A stretch of 64,000 nucleotides of DNA from Anoplopoma fimbria (lineage: Eukaryota; Chordata; Actinopteri; Perciformes; Anoplopomatidae). The notes beneath the pieces are model-generated. The model saw only the letters and a program-made list of their open reading frames with translations. It was not told the origin of the DNA and searched no databases. The stretch lies in NCBI RefSeq assembly GCF_027596085.1, contig NC_072472.1, positions 12,332,219 through 12,396,218 on the forward strand. Direction: 5' to 3'. Positions 53,079 to 64,000 of this stretch are shown one piece after another. A program made the position numbers and the translations under genes. Position 1 is the first letter of the stretch. The number at the start of each line of letters is the position of its first letter.

Positions 53079-53261
53079 ATGGCAGCGAAGAAAGTGTTGA
53101 TCGTGTACGCCCACCAGAGCTCTGGTTCAGTCAACGTTGCAGCCAAAGATGCTGCCGTGGAAGTTTTAGCAGCTCAGGGCTGCACAGTAGAAGTATCAGA
53201 CCTGTACGCCATGAAGTTGAAAGCTGCTTCTACTGCTGGGGACATCACCAGAGATCTATAA
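53079..53261 (+). pseudogene. nqo1: NQO1-like quinone oxidoreductase, N-terminal exon fragment (probably a dead or truncated copy)
   Basis: The 60-codon frame from the ATG at 53079 reads MAAKKVLIVYAHQSSGS and continues through AAKDAAVEVL, QGCTVEVSDLYAM and DIT. This is the N-terminal beta strand, FAD-binding loop and first helix of NQO1 (DT-diaphorase), a cytosolic flavoprotein of about 273 residues that reduces quinones by two electrons using NAD(P)H. His12 and Asn19 of the FAD site are kept, but the Phe of the family's SFN triplet is Val (SVN), and the usual YAMNF is YAMKL. After DIT come three codons and a TAA stop, where I would expect an exon end and a GT donor; none is present. No later NQO1 exon is visible up to 64000. 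The leader upstream is not obviously intronic, although TATTCAG just before the ATG could be an acceptor. A frame from an upstream TTG at 53055 exists, but TTG is not a plausible start here. Homology is strong. Pseudogene status is inferred; a first exon with an unusual donor, or an assembly break, cannot be excluded. Confidence 0.8.
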
Positions 53262-53716
53262 AGTTTCAAATGTTTTTTAATCCATTTAACTGATAGCAAT
53301 AATTGGTAAAACAGTTAATGATCAGCATCTCTACTTGTGTATAGTATAAAACACAGAAGATAAGGAACTTATCTAGCTTATATTTTAAATAATAAACAGA
53401 AGAACTATTTTTTATATATCTACTGGATATAAAGAAATAATGTCTGTTAATGTGGTATTTCATAAGATGTCTGCCATTTAAAAGCTTCACACCTAGCTTC
53501 AATGGTATATTTGATCATAATGCATGGATCAGGATTGATATTCAGTCTCTTTGATCTCGTGTTAGGCCCGTTTGCCAACATGTGACAGGTGAAGCTAAGC
53601 TGACTTTACAAATTCCAAATCACGCTTGTCGTTGAGCAACAACAAAGATAGGAATGGATGTGCCTCCTTTAAACTGTGTGTTACAAGCAGGTAAACTCAG
53701 CCAGCTATCTTTGTAT

Positions 53717-53719
<3 letters not shown>

Positions 53720-53791
<72 letters not shown>
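53720..53791. repeat. (CA)n microsatellite, long
   Basis: About 36 units, 460 bp downstream of the NQO1-like fragment. Confidence 0.97.
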
Positions 53792-53795
<4 letters not shown>

Positions 53796-53906
53796 ACCTA
53801 TTGTTGTTTGAGAGTGAGCGACTGGTGTTTAACCATGGGCAGCCTTTTAGCATTCTGCTCTTGTTATGCCTGTTCACACCATTTCTACTTGACTGAAGCC
53901 CTGTAG

Positions 53907-53912
53907 TATATA

Positions 53913-53951
<39 letters not shown>
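53907..53951. repeat. (TA)n microsatellite
   Basis: About 22 TA units with one TG interruption. Confidence 0.95.
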
Positions 53952-53953
<2 letters not shown>

Positions 53954-55043
53954 GTATACATTGGTGTATGCATACAATATGTATTAATATTGTGAAATTA
54001 ATGGCTGATTTTGTTCTTAAATGTGTTGAAAATTGCGATGGAAGGCCTTAGATTTAAGAGGTGCAGTGACCAAGTGCAGTCCAAAGGCCTTTTTAGCCCT
54101 TCATCAGTGTGGATGCCCGTAAGACCTCCTCCTACGCCCCATGGAAATGAATTTCACAGATTCATTAGACCTGGTGACCAAGGTTAATCAGCACATCATT
54201 TGGTAAAGAAAAATCCTCCCAATTACGATGGACTTCAGCTTCACTTCCTCCTTACGATGTTTGAGAAAGAACAGAAAATATTGCAAAGTTTCAAACTTTC
54301 AAACAGACATCAACACCATTTGGAAACTGTTTTCTGAATACCTAAATCTAGAATGCAAGATGTTGATGGCAGCTTCAATTTAGTTATCTCATAAGGCTCT
54401 AGGGAACACAATAATTTACAATTATAATGGGTATGGCTGGAGGCATTGGGTATGACTTTGTTTTTTTGCCACACTCAGTGTTTCTGAGCTGAACAGAGCA
54501 TCCATTTATTTGTCGCATGTCTAATTCAAGACTGCAGCATATGCACTTTTTCCATTCTTTTACCCCTATTTCTTGTTTATGAGTTTTCTTTCATTAGAGT
54601 GGCTTTTTAATTACTGTTCCCTCTCTCTTTATGGTCTTGTTTTTTTCCTCTCTCTTTTTTATCAAAGTACTTCTTTGATAGTTTTATAAGTTGCACCAGT
54701 GGCTGTGTGGTAAGCAGATTAATAGCAGAGTAATGTCATTAAAATGGTAATGGGTAGACTTGGGCGAGATGCTGAAAACAATAATACTCCACTTGATTAA
54801 TGACACTCTAAAGCATGAGCATGCACAATAAATGTCCACACACAGCAACACACACACACATACACACAATCTACCATAGTCATTTTACTTTTATAAAACA
54901 GCTTCAAGTAATTTTGTGCACTTATTTGTTGGTGAATACACGAAGACAATAAGATTTCCACTGGTATGATATTTCATGTTTTTTCACATAAAATTAAAGG
55001 TAAATAGACTTCTATAATCCTTTTATGGAAATCACTTATATAT

Positions 55044-55044
<1 letters not shown>

Positions 55045-55080
<36 letters not shown>
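55045..55080. repeat. (CA)n microsatellite
   Basis: About 17 units, 34 bp left of the SINE fragment. Confidence 0.95.
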
Positions 55081-55083
<3 letters not shown>

Positions 55084-55113
55084 TAATGGCAACAAACTAC
55101 CATACAGAATATT

Positions 55114-55195
55114 GGCCCCTCTGGAGCAATGCGAGGTTCAGTGTCTTGCCCAAGGACACTTTGACATGCGATCAAACCGTAAACCATTACATTAG
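55114..55195 (-). mobile_element. SINE-like fragment, body of the same family as at 48.9 kb
   Basis: On the - strand this reads CATGTCAAAGTGTCCTTGGGC and continues AAGACACTGAACC, which aligns with about 70% identity to the body of the + strand copy near 49009-49037. The right end keeps a remnant of the B-box (complement of GATCAAACCG). The A-box half is missing. The chance frame of 112 codons that crosses it (55086-55424) is not a gene. Confidence 0.65.
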
Positions 55196-56418
55196 CAAAA
55201 GACCCGCCCTACGTCCTGTGCTAAATTATGCAGAAGAAAACATGTTGTCAATTGACATATGGAACTCAATATCCTTAAAATCCAGCTTTAATAAAGGAAG
55301 TAAAAACATTATTAAAAATAGTGATATAATCCATGTAAACACAAACACACATACACACACATACAAACCCACACAATGGGCCTGCAAATGGCAGTATGCA
55401 GTGTTATTGTGGGTGTCATTTTAATGATATCTGGAGCCATCTGTCTGCCATAAGCAACTCATGATTTCCAACCACGAAGACACAGAGTGGATGAAAACAA
55501 AACAAAGACAGAGAGACTAAAGAGTTGGGATTGGTTTTGAAAATGACTTCGTTGTGGCCTCTTTTGGTTTTCCACATTAGATGAGTGGCAGAAACTCTGA
55601 AAGCTTCGGAAACCTTGACAAATAGGCTAGGGGATGAATTTGATGTGTTGTTCACTAAACCTCTTGCAGAGATCCTAAACCATAAAATTCACCGTCCGTG
55701 ATGTCCACTTATCTGGATATGTGCTTGCTTGATCGATCATTATCCACAGCACTCCTGGTAACACCTCAAAGTTCCTGGAAATGGAAAGGTTCAGTGTCTC
55801 CTCCTGAGCTCGGCCAAACAGGGTTGCATCAATCGTATTCAGAACATGCCATCACCCATATAACTCTGCACAGTAGGGCATGTTTGTGATAACAATGGCT
55901 GTAGTGAATTGTAAAGAAGGAGCTGTATGAAAGCAACAGCTAACACACAATTCTACTTCTTTCTACATAACAAGGGCTACCCAGCAGCTGCACCCTTCAT
56001 ATGTGTGAGCGTCGTCATGATATGCTGGGACTGTGTATCTATGCCTTCATAGTTGCTGGTGGGAAGCAGTTGGCAAATGGTCAAATAATGACCAGCGGTG
56101 ACACAAACAGAGTATTTGAGGGTTTGAATTCAATGTTTGTTTCAGCCTCCCAGCATGCAAACAAATCCGCTCAACCAGGCCTGCTCGAAACGGCTCTGTA
56201 GAAATAAATCTAGCTCCTGGGCTACTGCACTAGATACAACACAACACCCTGTGGGCTAAGCCGTTCTATACCAATACTCTTTGACACATATTAAGGATGA
56301 CTATGCATGGATGGTGCTTTGTGTTAAGGGGACTTTACAAAATGCAAGTATTTCAAAAGGCAACTGAAAATGAAGTCAATTATACATTTTTCATGCATGC
56401 ATGCACACAAACACACAC

Positions 56419-56601
56419 CTCTGGGCCAAACTCCAGGAGGTAGTTGAGGCCTCTTAGCCAGAGTGGCGTCGGGGGAACCTAGTCTCTGATCATGTAATAG
56501 GCCTGGTCCCTAATAGACAGCGCTCGCTTCGTCAGCCTGTCAGGGGGCCAAAGCTGACCCTGCAGAGCCATTTTGGCTGTGGCTGGCTGCATGCTGAGAG
56601 G
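56419..56601 (-). other. Candidate exon of unknown gene
   Basis: On the - strand a good acceptor (GCTGTTTTTTTCTCAG) ends at 56602 and a usable donor (CCAGAG then GTGTGTG) begins at 56418. The 183-nt interval is GC-richer than its surroundings. Its only long open frame gives 40 residues, including MALQGQLWPPDRLTKRAL and RDQAYYMIRD, before TAG at 56479. I do not recognise the protein. The donor coincides with the start of a GT-rich stretch, so it could be fortuitous. It could also be a UTR or lncRNA exon. Confidence 0.2.
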
Positions 56602-57066
56602 CTGAGAAAAAAACAGCAAATCCAGAACCTCAAAACGTCTGTCTCTGTCACTGCTGGTCATTATTTAACCATTCACTGCCAGTTTCCACATCAACAAGAC
56701 ACATAAGCAACACCCGCAGCCACACAAATCAGAGACAGAAAAAGAGAGCAGCAAAGATAAATCCATTAGATTTCTGCGAGTACTGCGACATTTATTTACA
56801 CATCATGTGTAACAGTGCGGTTTCATTGATTGGAGACATAGACACATAAACAAACATAAACAAAGACATAACACAAATCCTGTGAGCTGGCATTCTGTTA
56901 CTTTGCACTACACTGTGCCGTGGGCTAGCAGTAATGCTGCATGTGAGGCAAAACAAAAATAGAATGTGACTAAAAGAAAGCCACACAATGCCAGCCTCCA
57001 AACCACAAGTGAGCCTGTAGCAAGGGTGAATGACAGCATGTCTGAGCGCTTACACCCATGCACACA

Positions 57067-57068
<2 letters not shown>

Positions 57069-57109
<41 letters not shown>
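57069..57109. repeat. (CA)n microsatellite
   Basis: About 20 uninterrupted units. Confidence 0.95.
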
Positions 57110-57113
<4 letters not shown>

Positions 57114-58054
57114 TACACACACATGCACCAACCCCACACACAGAAAACAATTGTGGGAACAGAGAGAAGAGGGGCATACAGAGTGCGACGCAACATCAGC
57201 AAACACACATCAGCATGCCGAACAAGTTACACATGACCTTGGCTTAAGGTGTGTGCCTATGTGTGTGTGTGCGTGTGTTTGTGTGTGTGAGAGAGAGATA
57301 GAGCTACACTAATTACATCTCACCTGCATGTGACTGAAACACTGACATGGGCTGAGATCAGAGAGACACCATTTGCGGACAGCGCATGTAGAACTGTGTG
57401 TGTGTTTTTTATTGGCTGTATGAGAAAATTCTCTTATGTAAGGCAGGATGCTTGTTGACTGATTTCTCTTTATCATTCAGCGAAGGTTATAACCATCTAG
57501 CTATAGACACGAACGATTCTAAATCAACTGTAATTATGTGCTCCCATGTAAGCACCCGTTATGTGACAGGCTGCTGTCAGCACCAGTAAGCAACATGCAC
57601 AAGGCCAAAAGCCAGGTCATCTCAGAGTCAAACCTAACATGTGTCTTCTTGTTGTACAGCTATAATTTCTGCTTAGGTAATCGCTTATGGCGTTATTGCA
57701 TGTCTGCATCGTGTCATTATAGTGAGCAGAAAGGGGAGTAGGAGAGAAGACAGTGAGCAGTGGCGTAAAAGAAAATGAACTACCTGGCCTTCTGAAAGGA
57801 AATAATGGAATTTTGAGAGTGGATTATTATTTTTTTGAATTATAAAGACTGCATTATAAACCTGTCTTGACCATCCTGCTGCTATAGCTATAATTTATTT
57901 TCTTAAATTGATAATCTGAAGAAAGGGCTGACGATGTGTAACAGTAAAAGACAAGCCTTTTTTACAACATTGAAAATATTAAACATTGAAAATATTAAAT
58001 GTGTATAAAAAATATGTACTTCATATATATGTTAATGATTCATAATAAAATATA

Positions 58055-58059
<5 letters not shown>

Positions 58060-58114
<55 letters not shown>
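58060..58114. repeat. (TA)n microsatellite, long
   Basis: About 27 TA units; self-complementary and probably length-variable. Confidence 0.95.
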
Positions 58115-58115
<1 letters not shown>

Positions 58116-58675
58116 TTTTCTGCAGGAAGTGTTACTTTTTCCAGCTCCTTCAGAATGCATACTAACATGTAATTAAATTGACATTAATTTAGAGTTATAA
58201 AATAGATCTATAAGGCTGAATCAGGCATTGGCAGTGCATGCTTCTGCTGATGACAGTTGCCTGCACCGGCACAGGCAATGTATGGAAAAGAAAACACAGC
58301 ACAGCTTTCGAAAGCTTCGCCAAGACACACTGGACCAAAGCAGAAATTAAAAAAATCAAACCCATCCAAATGACAATCGGACATACGGGCTGTTCATCTC
58401 CTGCTTTGCTAGATCAACACAGATTGGACTAATGTATCACCATAATCCTCACAACACTGAATCCGAACTGCTGCCTCGACAGCAAAATGATCTCTCCACG
58501 GCATGTGGTAAATAGTCACACTTTTGATTTTCACTAACTGAGTCAGGTTTGTCTTGGCATGGATGGTCCACAGTAAAGAAGCTCACAGCAACCTGTTCTG
58601 AATATAAAATCATACTCAGTGAGTTTTACTGTTAATGCCTCACTGCTACAGATGGTTTATGCAGGCAAATACAAA

Positions 58676-58688
58676 GGGGGGGGGGGGG
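58676..58688. repeat. Poly(G) run
   Basis: Thirteen consecutive G, rare in this AT-rich window. Confidence 0.9.
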
Positions 58689-58886
58689 ATATGTGACGGA
58701 AAAGGTGCTGAAGAAGGGCGTGGGTGTATTCATTACAGTGAACTGCAGACGCAAGTTTCTAATGAATGCTGATGTGCGTATTTTGTGCGTACGCTGATGC
58801 GTAGGTGTGAGTGTGCATGTGCGATAACTGAGGAGCAGGGGGACACTTAGGGCCACCGCATAATAACTAGGTTTCTATGGGGCAGA

Positions 58887-59003
<117 letters not shown>

Positions 59004-59394
59004 CAAAGGGGAACTCGTTACTCATGCATGACCAGGCCATAATGCACTTCTACGCTTTCACTCACCGTTGGCAGGACAACAGAATTACCGAGAAAAGCAT
59101 TTGGGAAAGCAAGATTTGCCAAGACTGTGGGAACAGCCAGATTCCTTCTTTTCCCTCAAAAGATGTTAAAAGAGCAACTCAACACTCCCCTTGCGATAAT
59201 ACATACATTTTAGGCAGTGAAAGTGTTATCTTTTATTGTATCACCTTCTGTCTCGGAGCCTTATGCAGCAGTGAAATTCTTTTTTCACTTGGATTGCATA
59301 AAAAACAGGTTGGTTGAAATTAAAACACTAGGGAAAGATAAAGCTGCATTTTCAGTATGAAAGGAAGAAAATGATCCAAAAGTGTCGTAAATGC

Positions 59395-59497
<103 letters not shown>

Positions 59498-59696
59498 GTG
59501 TATGTGTATGCACGCCAGCATTCAACTCTGGCTGAGCATTGATCGATCTGGCTCCCGACAAAGAAGATGTGAGCAGACAACTAATGGAAGAGCTAGCCTC
59601 AATTAGCCCACTGACTGATGGGAAATGTGATTTCATTTAGTTGTCGCTACAGACACTGTAAACAAGTCATGTTTCCCTCCGGGAGACTGAGCAAAA

Positions 59697-59807
<111 letters not shown>

Positions 59808-60554
59808 GCAAATTCAGATGGATGTGAGGTTCCTTGCAGCTGTTCAGTAGCTTACAATATGTGATCATTGTCTGTTGTGAAACTTTTATGAAGTCTCATT
59901 ATGTTAAATTGTGTCTTCTTCACCTGTGGCACAGAGTCCAATGAGGCACAGAATATAGCTACTGTTAAATTAATGGCGTCATTTTCATCCTGATACAATT
60001 GAAAGTGGAAAATAGTGAGAACTCTTTTTTTTTTTGTTCACCTTAAACTTTGGTTCTTGAAAACACATCTTCCTGATTTAATTATCAACATTAGGAAAGA
60101 AAACTCCACAGAACTTGTGACCAAGCCTCATTATAATTCAAATCAAAATTGGCTTTAAGAGTCAGATTATTTTGTGTACTGAGCAGTGTCCTTCCCTGCA
60201 TAATGTATAATGTGCTTTTACCATTAAGTAGCCTTTGCAGCTTAATGCACAGGGCTGGGTATACCTTTTAAGTTTTAAAGTCAAAGCCAAGAGATACCTC
60301 TCTTTTGGTTCCAAGCCATGTTTGAACATTTCAGTGAACATTTCAGTTCTCTCTTTTAAATTAAATGAATATACATATTTTTCCTACAAAGTGGCACTTT
60401 ATTTTCATTTGATCAAGCTTAATTGATTATCTATCTATAAATAGATTTTCAATAGCACAAATCGAGGTTAGAAAAAAATTAAATCACAAAGAACGTATTC
60501 ATGGGTTTTCCACACCATCAGCTGCCTTTAGGTGTTCCAACTCTTCAGTCTCAA

Positions 60555-60589
60555 CCAATCAGATTTCTCCACACCTGCTCTTAACCAAT
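60555..60589 (+). promoter_or_regulatory. Two CCAAT boxes spaced 30 bp
   Basis: AACCAATCA occurs at 60553 and 60583 within a partly duplicated 30-bp unit. Paired CCAAT boxes near three helical turns apart are typical NF-Y arrangements. Function is inferred only. Confidence 0.25.
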
Positions 60590-60955
60590 CATCTTGCCGC
60601 TGTAACCAGATGTCAGTACTGTGTTGCTCCCAACCTCGTGCATTCATCAATAGGCAGCCTTCAGATTGGGATACAACGCCAGGTCATGTTCAACACGCTC
60701 CTCAGGAAATCCTATTCCGAGTCAAACCCATTAACCCTTCAACGAGGTTGCATCCGAAAGAAACATCAACGTTAATTTCACCACCACTGATGTCTTGACA
60801 CCATTAGAGGAATTCATATGCTGTACACTAAACATTATACAGGACAAGACACAGACATGATTAGGTCAGAAATGATCTCCGACAGACGCTGCGTATTAAC
60901 TGTCTTTTGATGCACACAACCTTTATACCTTTATGCAGCCGCATGCCCCGGCAGC

Positions 60956-60964
60956 TATATAAAG
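60956..60964 (+). promoter_or_regulatory. Possible TATA box
   Basis: TATATAAAG lies in a locally GC-rich context (GCATGCCCCGGCAGC just upstream). Two CCAAT boxes 30 bp apart lie about 370-400 bp upstream at 60555 and 60585. No open frame or known exon follows, so promoter activity is speculative. Confidence 0.2.
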
Positions 60965-63318
60965 CTGAAAGTCTTACTTCATCCAGAGACCGACAGGCAG
61001 AGAGAGAGAGAGAAAGAGAGTGTAAAGGATACAGAGAATGAAATGAAACAAACGTAGCTAGCTGGTGTAACAGATTCATCAGTACAGCCTGGGTGCATTC
61101 TGATGGAAACAGAGCACTGTAGGCATCATTCTGCAAAGGGGAAATTATATGTCATGGTCTATAAAGCACCCACTTTCTATATTTTCAGAGACAATGTCCT
61201 TGTGGCCTAGATCATTGTTCGGTGGATGTGGAAACCTCAGTTATGATGACAAAGGTCCTTTTAAAGACATTTGGTCTCTCTGCTGTAGCTGCCTGCAGAA
61301 GATCAAGCTGCTTTAGGGATAGAGTTTCCCCAAATTCCATTCCCATGCTTTGACCAGCAGAAAGAGCAAAAATAGACCTGGAGCAACATAATGACATGGC
61401 AAACCTTTACGCAGTCTAGTGCCATTTTTGTCTCACTCATTCCATATTTTGAAGACTTGCAGAGAACATGACTACATCAAAGGAGGGGAAGAAGTGCAAG
61501 AAGTGCTCGACAGTAATGATCATTTCATGTTAATATTAAGCTTTGCCTGGATTAGAATTGTCAACATGCACCATGACACTAATGGTGAAGGATTATTAGC
61601 TCAAAATATATGTCAAAACATAAGCTGCACAGTAGATCTACCGTATGTAGGCCTTTGTTACAGATCACTAGAAGATTATTAAAATTGCAGTCTAGAGCCG
61701 CAGGTTCTTTGGTCTGCACGTTTGTTACAGTCAGTGTGAAAAATACTTGGAATCAGGAACAAAAGGGACAATATCAGGAGATGTAACAACAAAATGAAAA
61801 AGAACAGGAGCAATAGACATAGTCAATTCGAATGAGCAAGCTGTTCATTTGCATCTGGACTGTTTATTTAGCACAAGACCAAAATATTGTCAAACTGAGT
61901 TTTTGGCTCTGCATGACTATCCATCCCTCTCATTAGATTTTAGTGTATATCTCCTTTTTTTAGTTGTTTTTACTTTCCCTCGAGCCAAACATCTCTTTTA
62001 ACATATTCTTATTCAAAGCCCAACTAGAATAGAACCATCTATAACCTCTTTAGTAACCACACATCTATCAAAAAAAGCATAAAACCTTCTTTAAGTAACC
62101 TCACAGCAAACAATTCATGTGTGGGTACATATTCAACTCCAAATGGTTGTTTCTGTCCAGATGCTGCACCTAACAGCTATTCATCTTATGGATAAATTAT
62201 GACTGCGCCTCGCTCTCTTGCTCAGAATATACAGTAGCTATTAACATACCTAATTATACAGCATGCGCCTTAGTATCTGAATACCAATTGGAAGTTATTG
62301 TAGTGACAGCCAAGATTAAATGGAGATATATTTGACCAAATTGAATACAAGAGAATAAAATTCAGAAAATATGCTTCCGTATCCGACTCAGTTAACTTCA
62401 CTGCTGCATTTATAATTCCAAATTCTCCACGGATATCAGCAAAGCAAACTTAACTTTCTCGCTACCTTGGGGTGTCTGCGGTAAAACTTTTATATGTATG
62501 ACAAGGACATCAACATAACTGTCTCCAAACTTCACTGCCTCTTTAATTTGGTCACAGGATCTGCATTGCCATTGGTATGCAGTTTCAGCTGCACCACAAA
62601 ACTCAGTGGTGCTTGTTAAAACACTTTTCATATCTATGCAAGTGCAATGAATGGTGTCTGACAAGGGCGCTTGTCTGCCAATTGGAGTATTCTCATAAAG
62701 GAAGCACCCTGCCAGGATGAAAGCCCCGGGTGATGCTGGTGAGTGAGGTGTCGGGGGTAAGAGAGAAATGAAACATCTAGATAGGAAAGAGAGAGTGTGG
62801 AGGAGTGCAAGGAGAGACATAAAGATGAAGGAGAGAAGAAAAAAAACATATAAACCAACTATTTTATTGCATTCATTGAGAGGCTTCTCAAAGAGGAAAA
62901 AGAAATGGAGCTTATAAAAACATGCCTCTTCTTTGCTACGGTTTTTCTCTGTAATTGTGCCTGCATATATAATACATGCTTAAAAAACATGATGGTGCAT
63001 GTAGTCACATTTGTGAGATAGTGTGTGTGAGTTTGTGTGTTTTGAGCACAATATTGTCATGGCTAATTCCCTGAATATCTCATGCATGGCTGCTGTTTCT
63101 CTTTTTTTGACTCTGCTTTTTTTTTTCCCACTTCATCTTTAATCTATTTCTATTTTTTAGAATACTCCGGGTTAATCTGTCTCTGCTCCAGTTCCTGTCA
63201 GTGTGGTGGAGAAGCAGATGTGATATAGGAATTCCTCTATTCTCCCCGGTTGATCCTGTTAGCATCATGACCGTCTAATTTTCTAACCCCGCTCACCCTC
63301 AACCCATTTAGGACCCGT

Positions 63319-63340
63319 GCACACACACACACACACACAC
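63319..63340. repeat. (CA)n microsatellite, short
   Basis: Eleven units. Confidence 0.9.
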
Positions 63341-63880
63341 AATGTTTTGCTGTGTTACCCTAATCCCTGTCTCATCTCATTTTATCCCAGTGAGGCTTTA
63401 TGGGAGCATCGGCACAGCAGTGGCCTGTAACATGTTACTCAGGATCCCAGCCAAGCCAGGGTCTCAAGATGTACTCGAACAACATCTCAAAACAACCCAT
63501 CAACTTTCCCTGTTGCATTTCCTGCTGTCTCTTTCCTGTTATCCCTTCTATCAACTGTGGTCTCCTTTGAATGTCAAGCACCCATTGGATATCAGGAGCA
63601 CTGCTGGGACTTCAGGGATTATGCTATTAGTTTTTCTAATCAAGCTGGAAAGGGATGAAAGCCCTGCAAGCAGTTCAAGCCGCATTTCTGTTTGGTATAG
63701 CGGCATACTTAAAAAGGACTAATTTGATACAAATTAGTAAATAAATGTCTACTTAGTTGCTTCACAAGTACATTCAGCCTGTTATTTCTTGATTTAATGT
63801 TTTATGTATACATGTAATACACCATCATGTCAGTGATTTGGCTTAATTTAAAGTGGGAAAGAGTCATTGATTTGAATGTC

Positions 63881-63908
63881 ATATATATATATATATATAT
63901 ATATATAT
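63881..63908. repeat. (TA)n microsatellite
   Basis: Fourteen units. Confidence 0.93.
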
Positions 63909-64000
63909 GGGAGGGACAGCCCTACATATGCAGTGATATCGCTTTGTGGACTTAATGAACCCAAAAGTGTGAGAAACAAGTGCTGGAATCAACATATCCC

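Noticed and set aside
55086..55424. 112-codon frame on the plus strand
   Set aside because: It crosses the reverse-oriented SINE fragment; the LPKDTLTC-like part is repeat sequence read as protein.

Overview
This window looks like nuclear DNA from a teleost fish, probably a spiny-rayed (percomorph) species. The evidence is its AT-rich non-coding background, about thirty long (CA)n/(GT)n microsatellites, and decayed copies of fish-type interspersed repeats: two non-LTR retrotransposon ends, a tRNA-derived SINE family, a hAT-type MITE and an ATTCA-tailed repeat. I see no bacterial-style gene organisation, no CRISPR array, no intact transposase and no complete protein-coding gene. The species cannot be fixed from the sequence alone.

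Layout. 1-4260 is gene-poor DNA with short CA tracts. 4265-4690 is a dead L2/Rex-like reverse-transcriptase fragment on the + strand. 4700-19650 is gene-poor and holds long CA/GT arrays, an (ATC)n array and a polypurine tract. 19661-20008 is a complete 348-bp hAT-type MITE with perfect terminal repeats and an 8-bp target duplication. 25350-26185 is the 3' end of another dead LINE, on the - strand, followed at 26436-26490 by two overlapping perfect hairpins. 31.8-32.2 kb looks like conserved regulatory DNA. 33.3-33.9 kb is a cluster of three CA/GT arrays. 34.65-35.24 kb and 37.46-37.8 kb look like dispersed repeats. Two fragments of one SINE family lie in opposite orientation at 48.9 kb and 55.1 kb.

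The only recognisable cellular protein-coding sequence is at 53079-53261. It is a 60-codon N-terminal piece of an NQO1-type NAD(P)H quinone oxidoreductase. It is followed by a stop instead of a splice donor, has a substitution at a FAD-contact position, and shows no downstream exons in the remaining 10.7 kb. Just upstream is a compact cluster of nuclear-receptor half-sites that includes a perfect inverted repeat spaced by one base.

Most open reading frames over 60 codons are translated microsatellites (Thr-His or Cys-Val repeats) or chance frames. The rest of the window is best read as intergenic or long-intron DNA. I found no convincing new multi-gene system. The items most worth checking are the NQO1 fragment with its receptor-site cluster, the overlapping hairpins, the dated hAT insertion and the alternating CA/GT/CA arrays.
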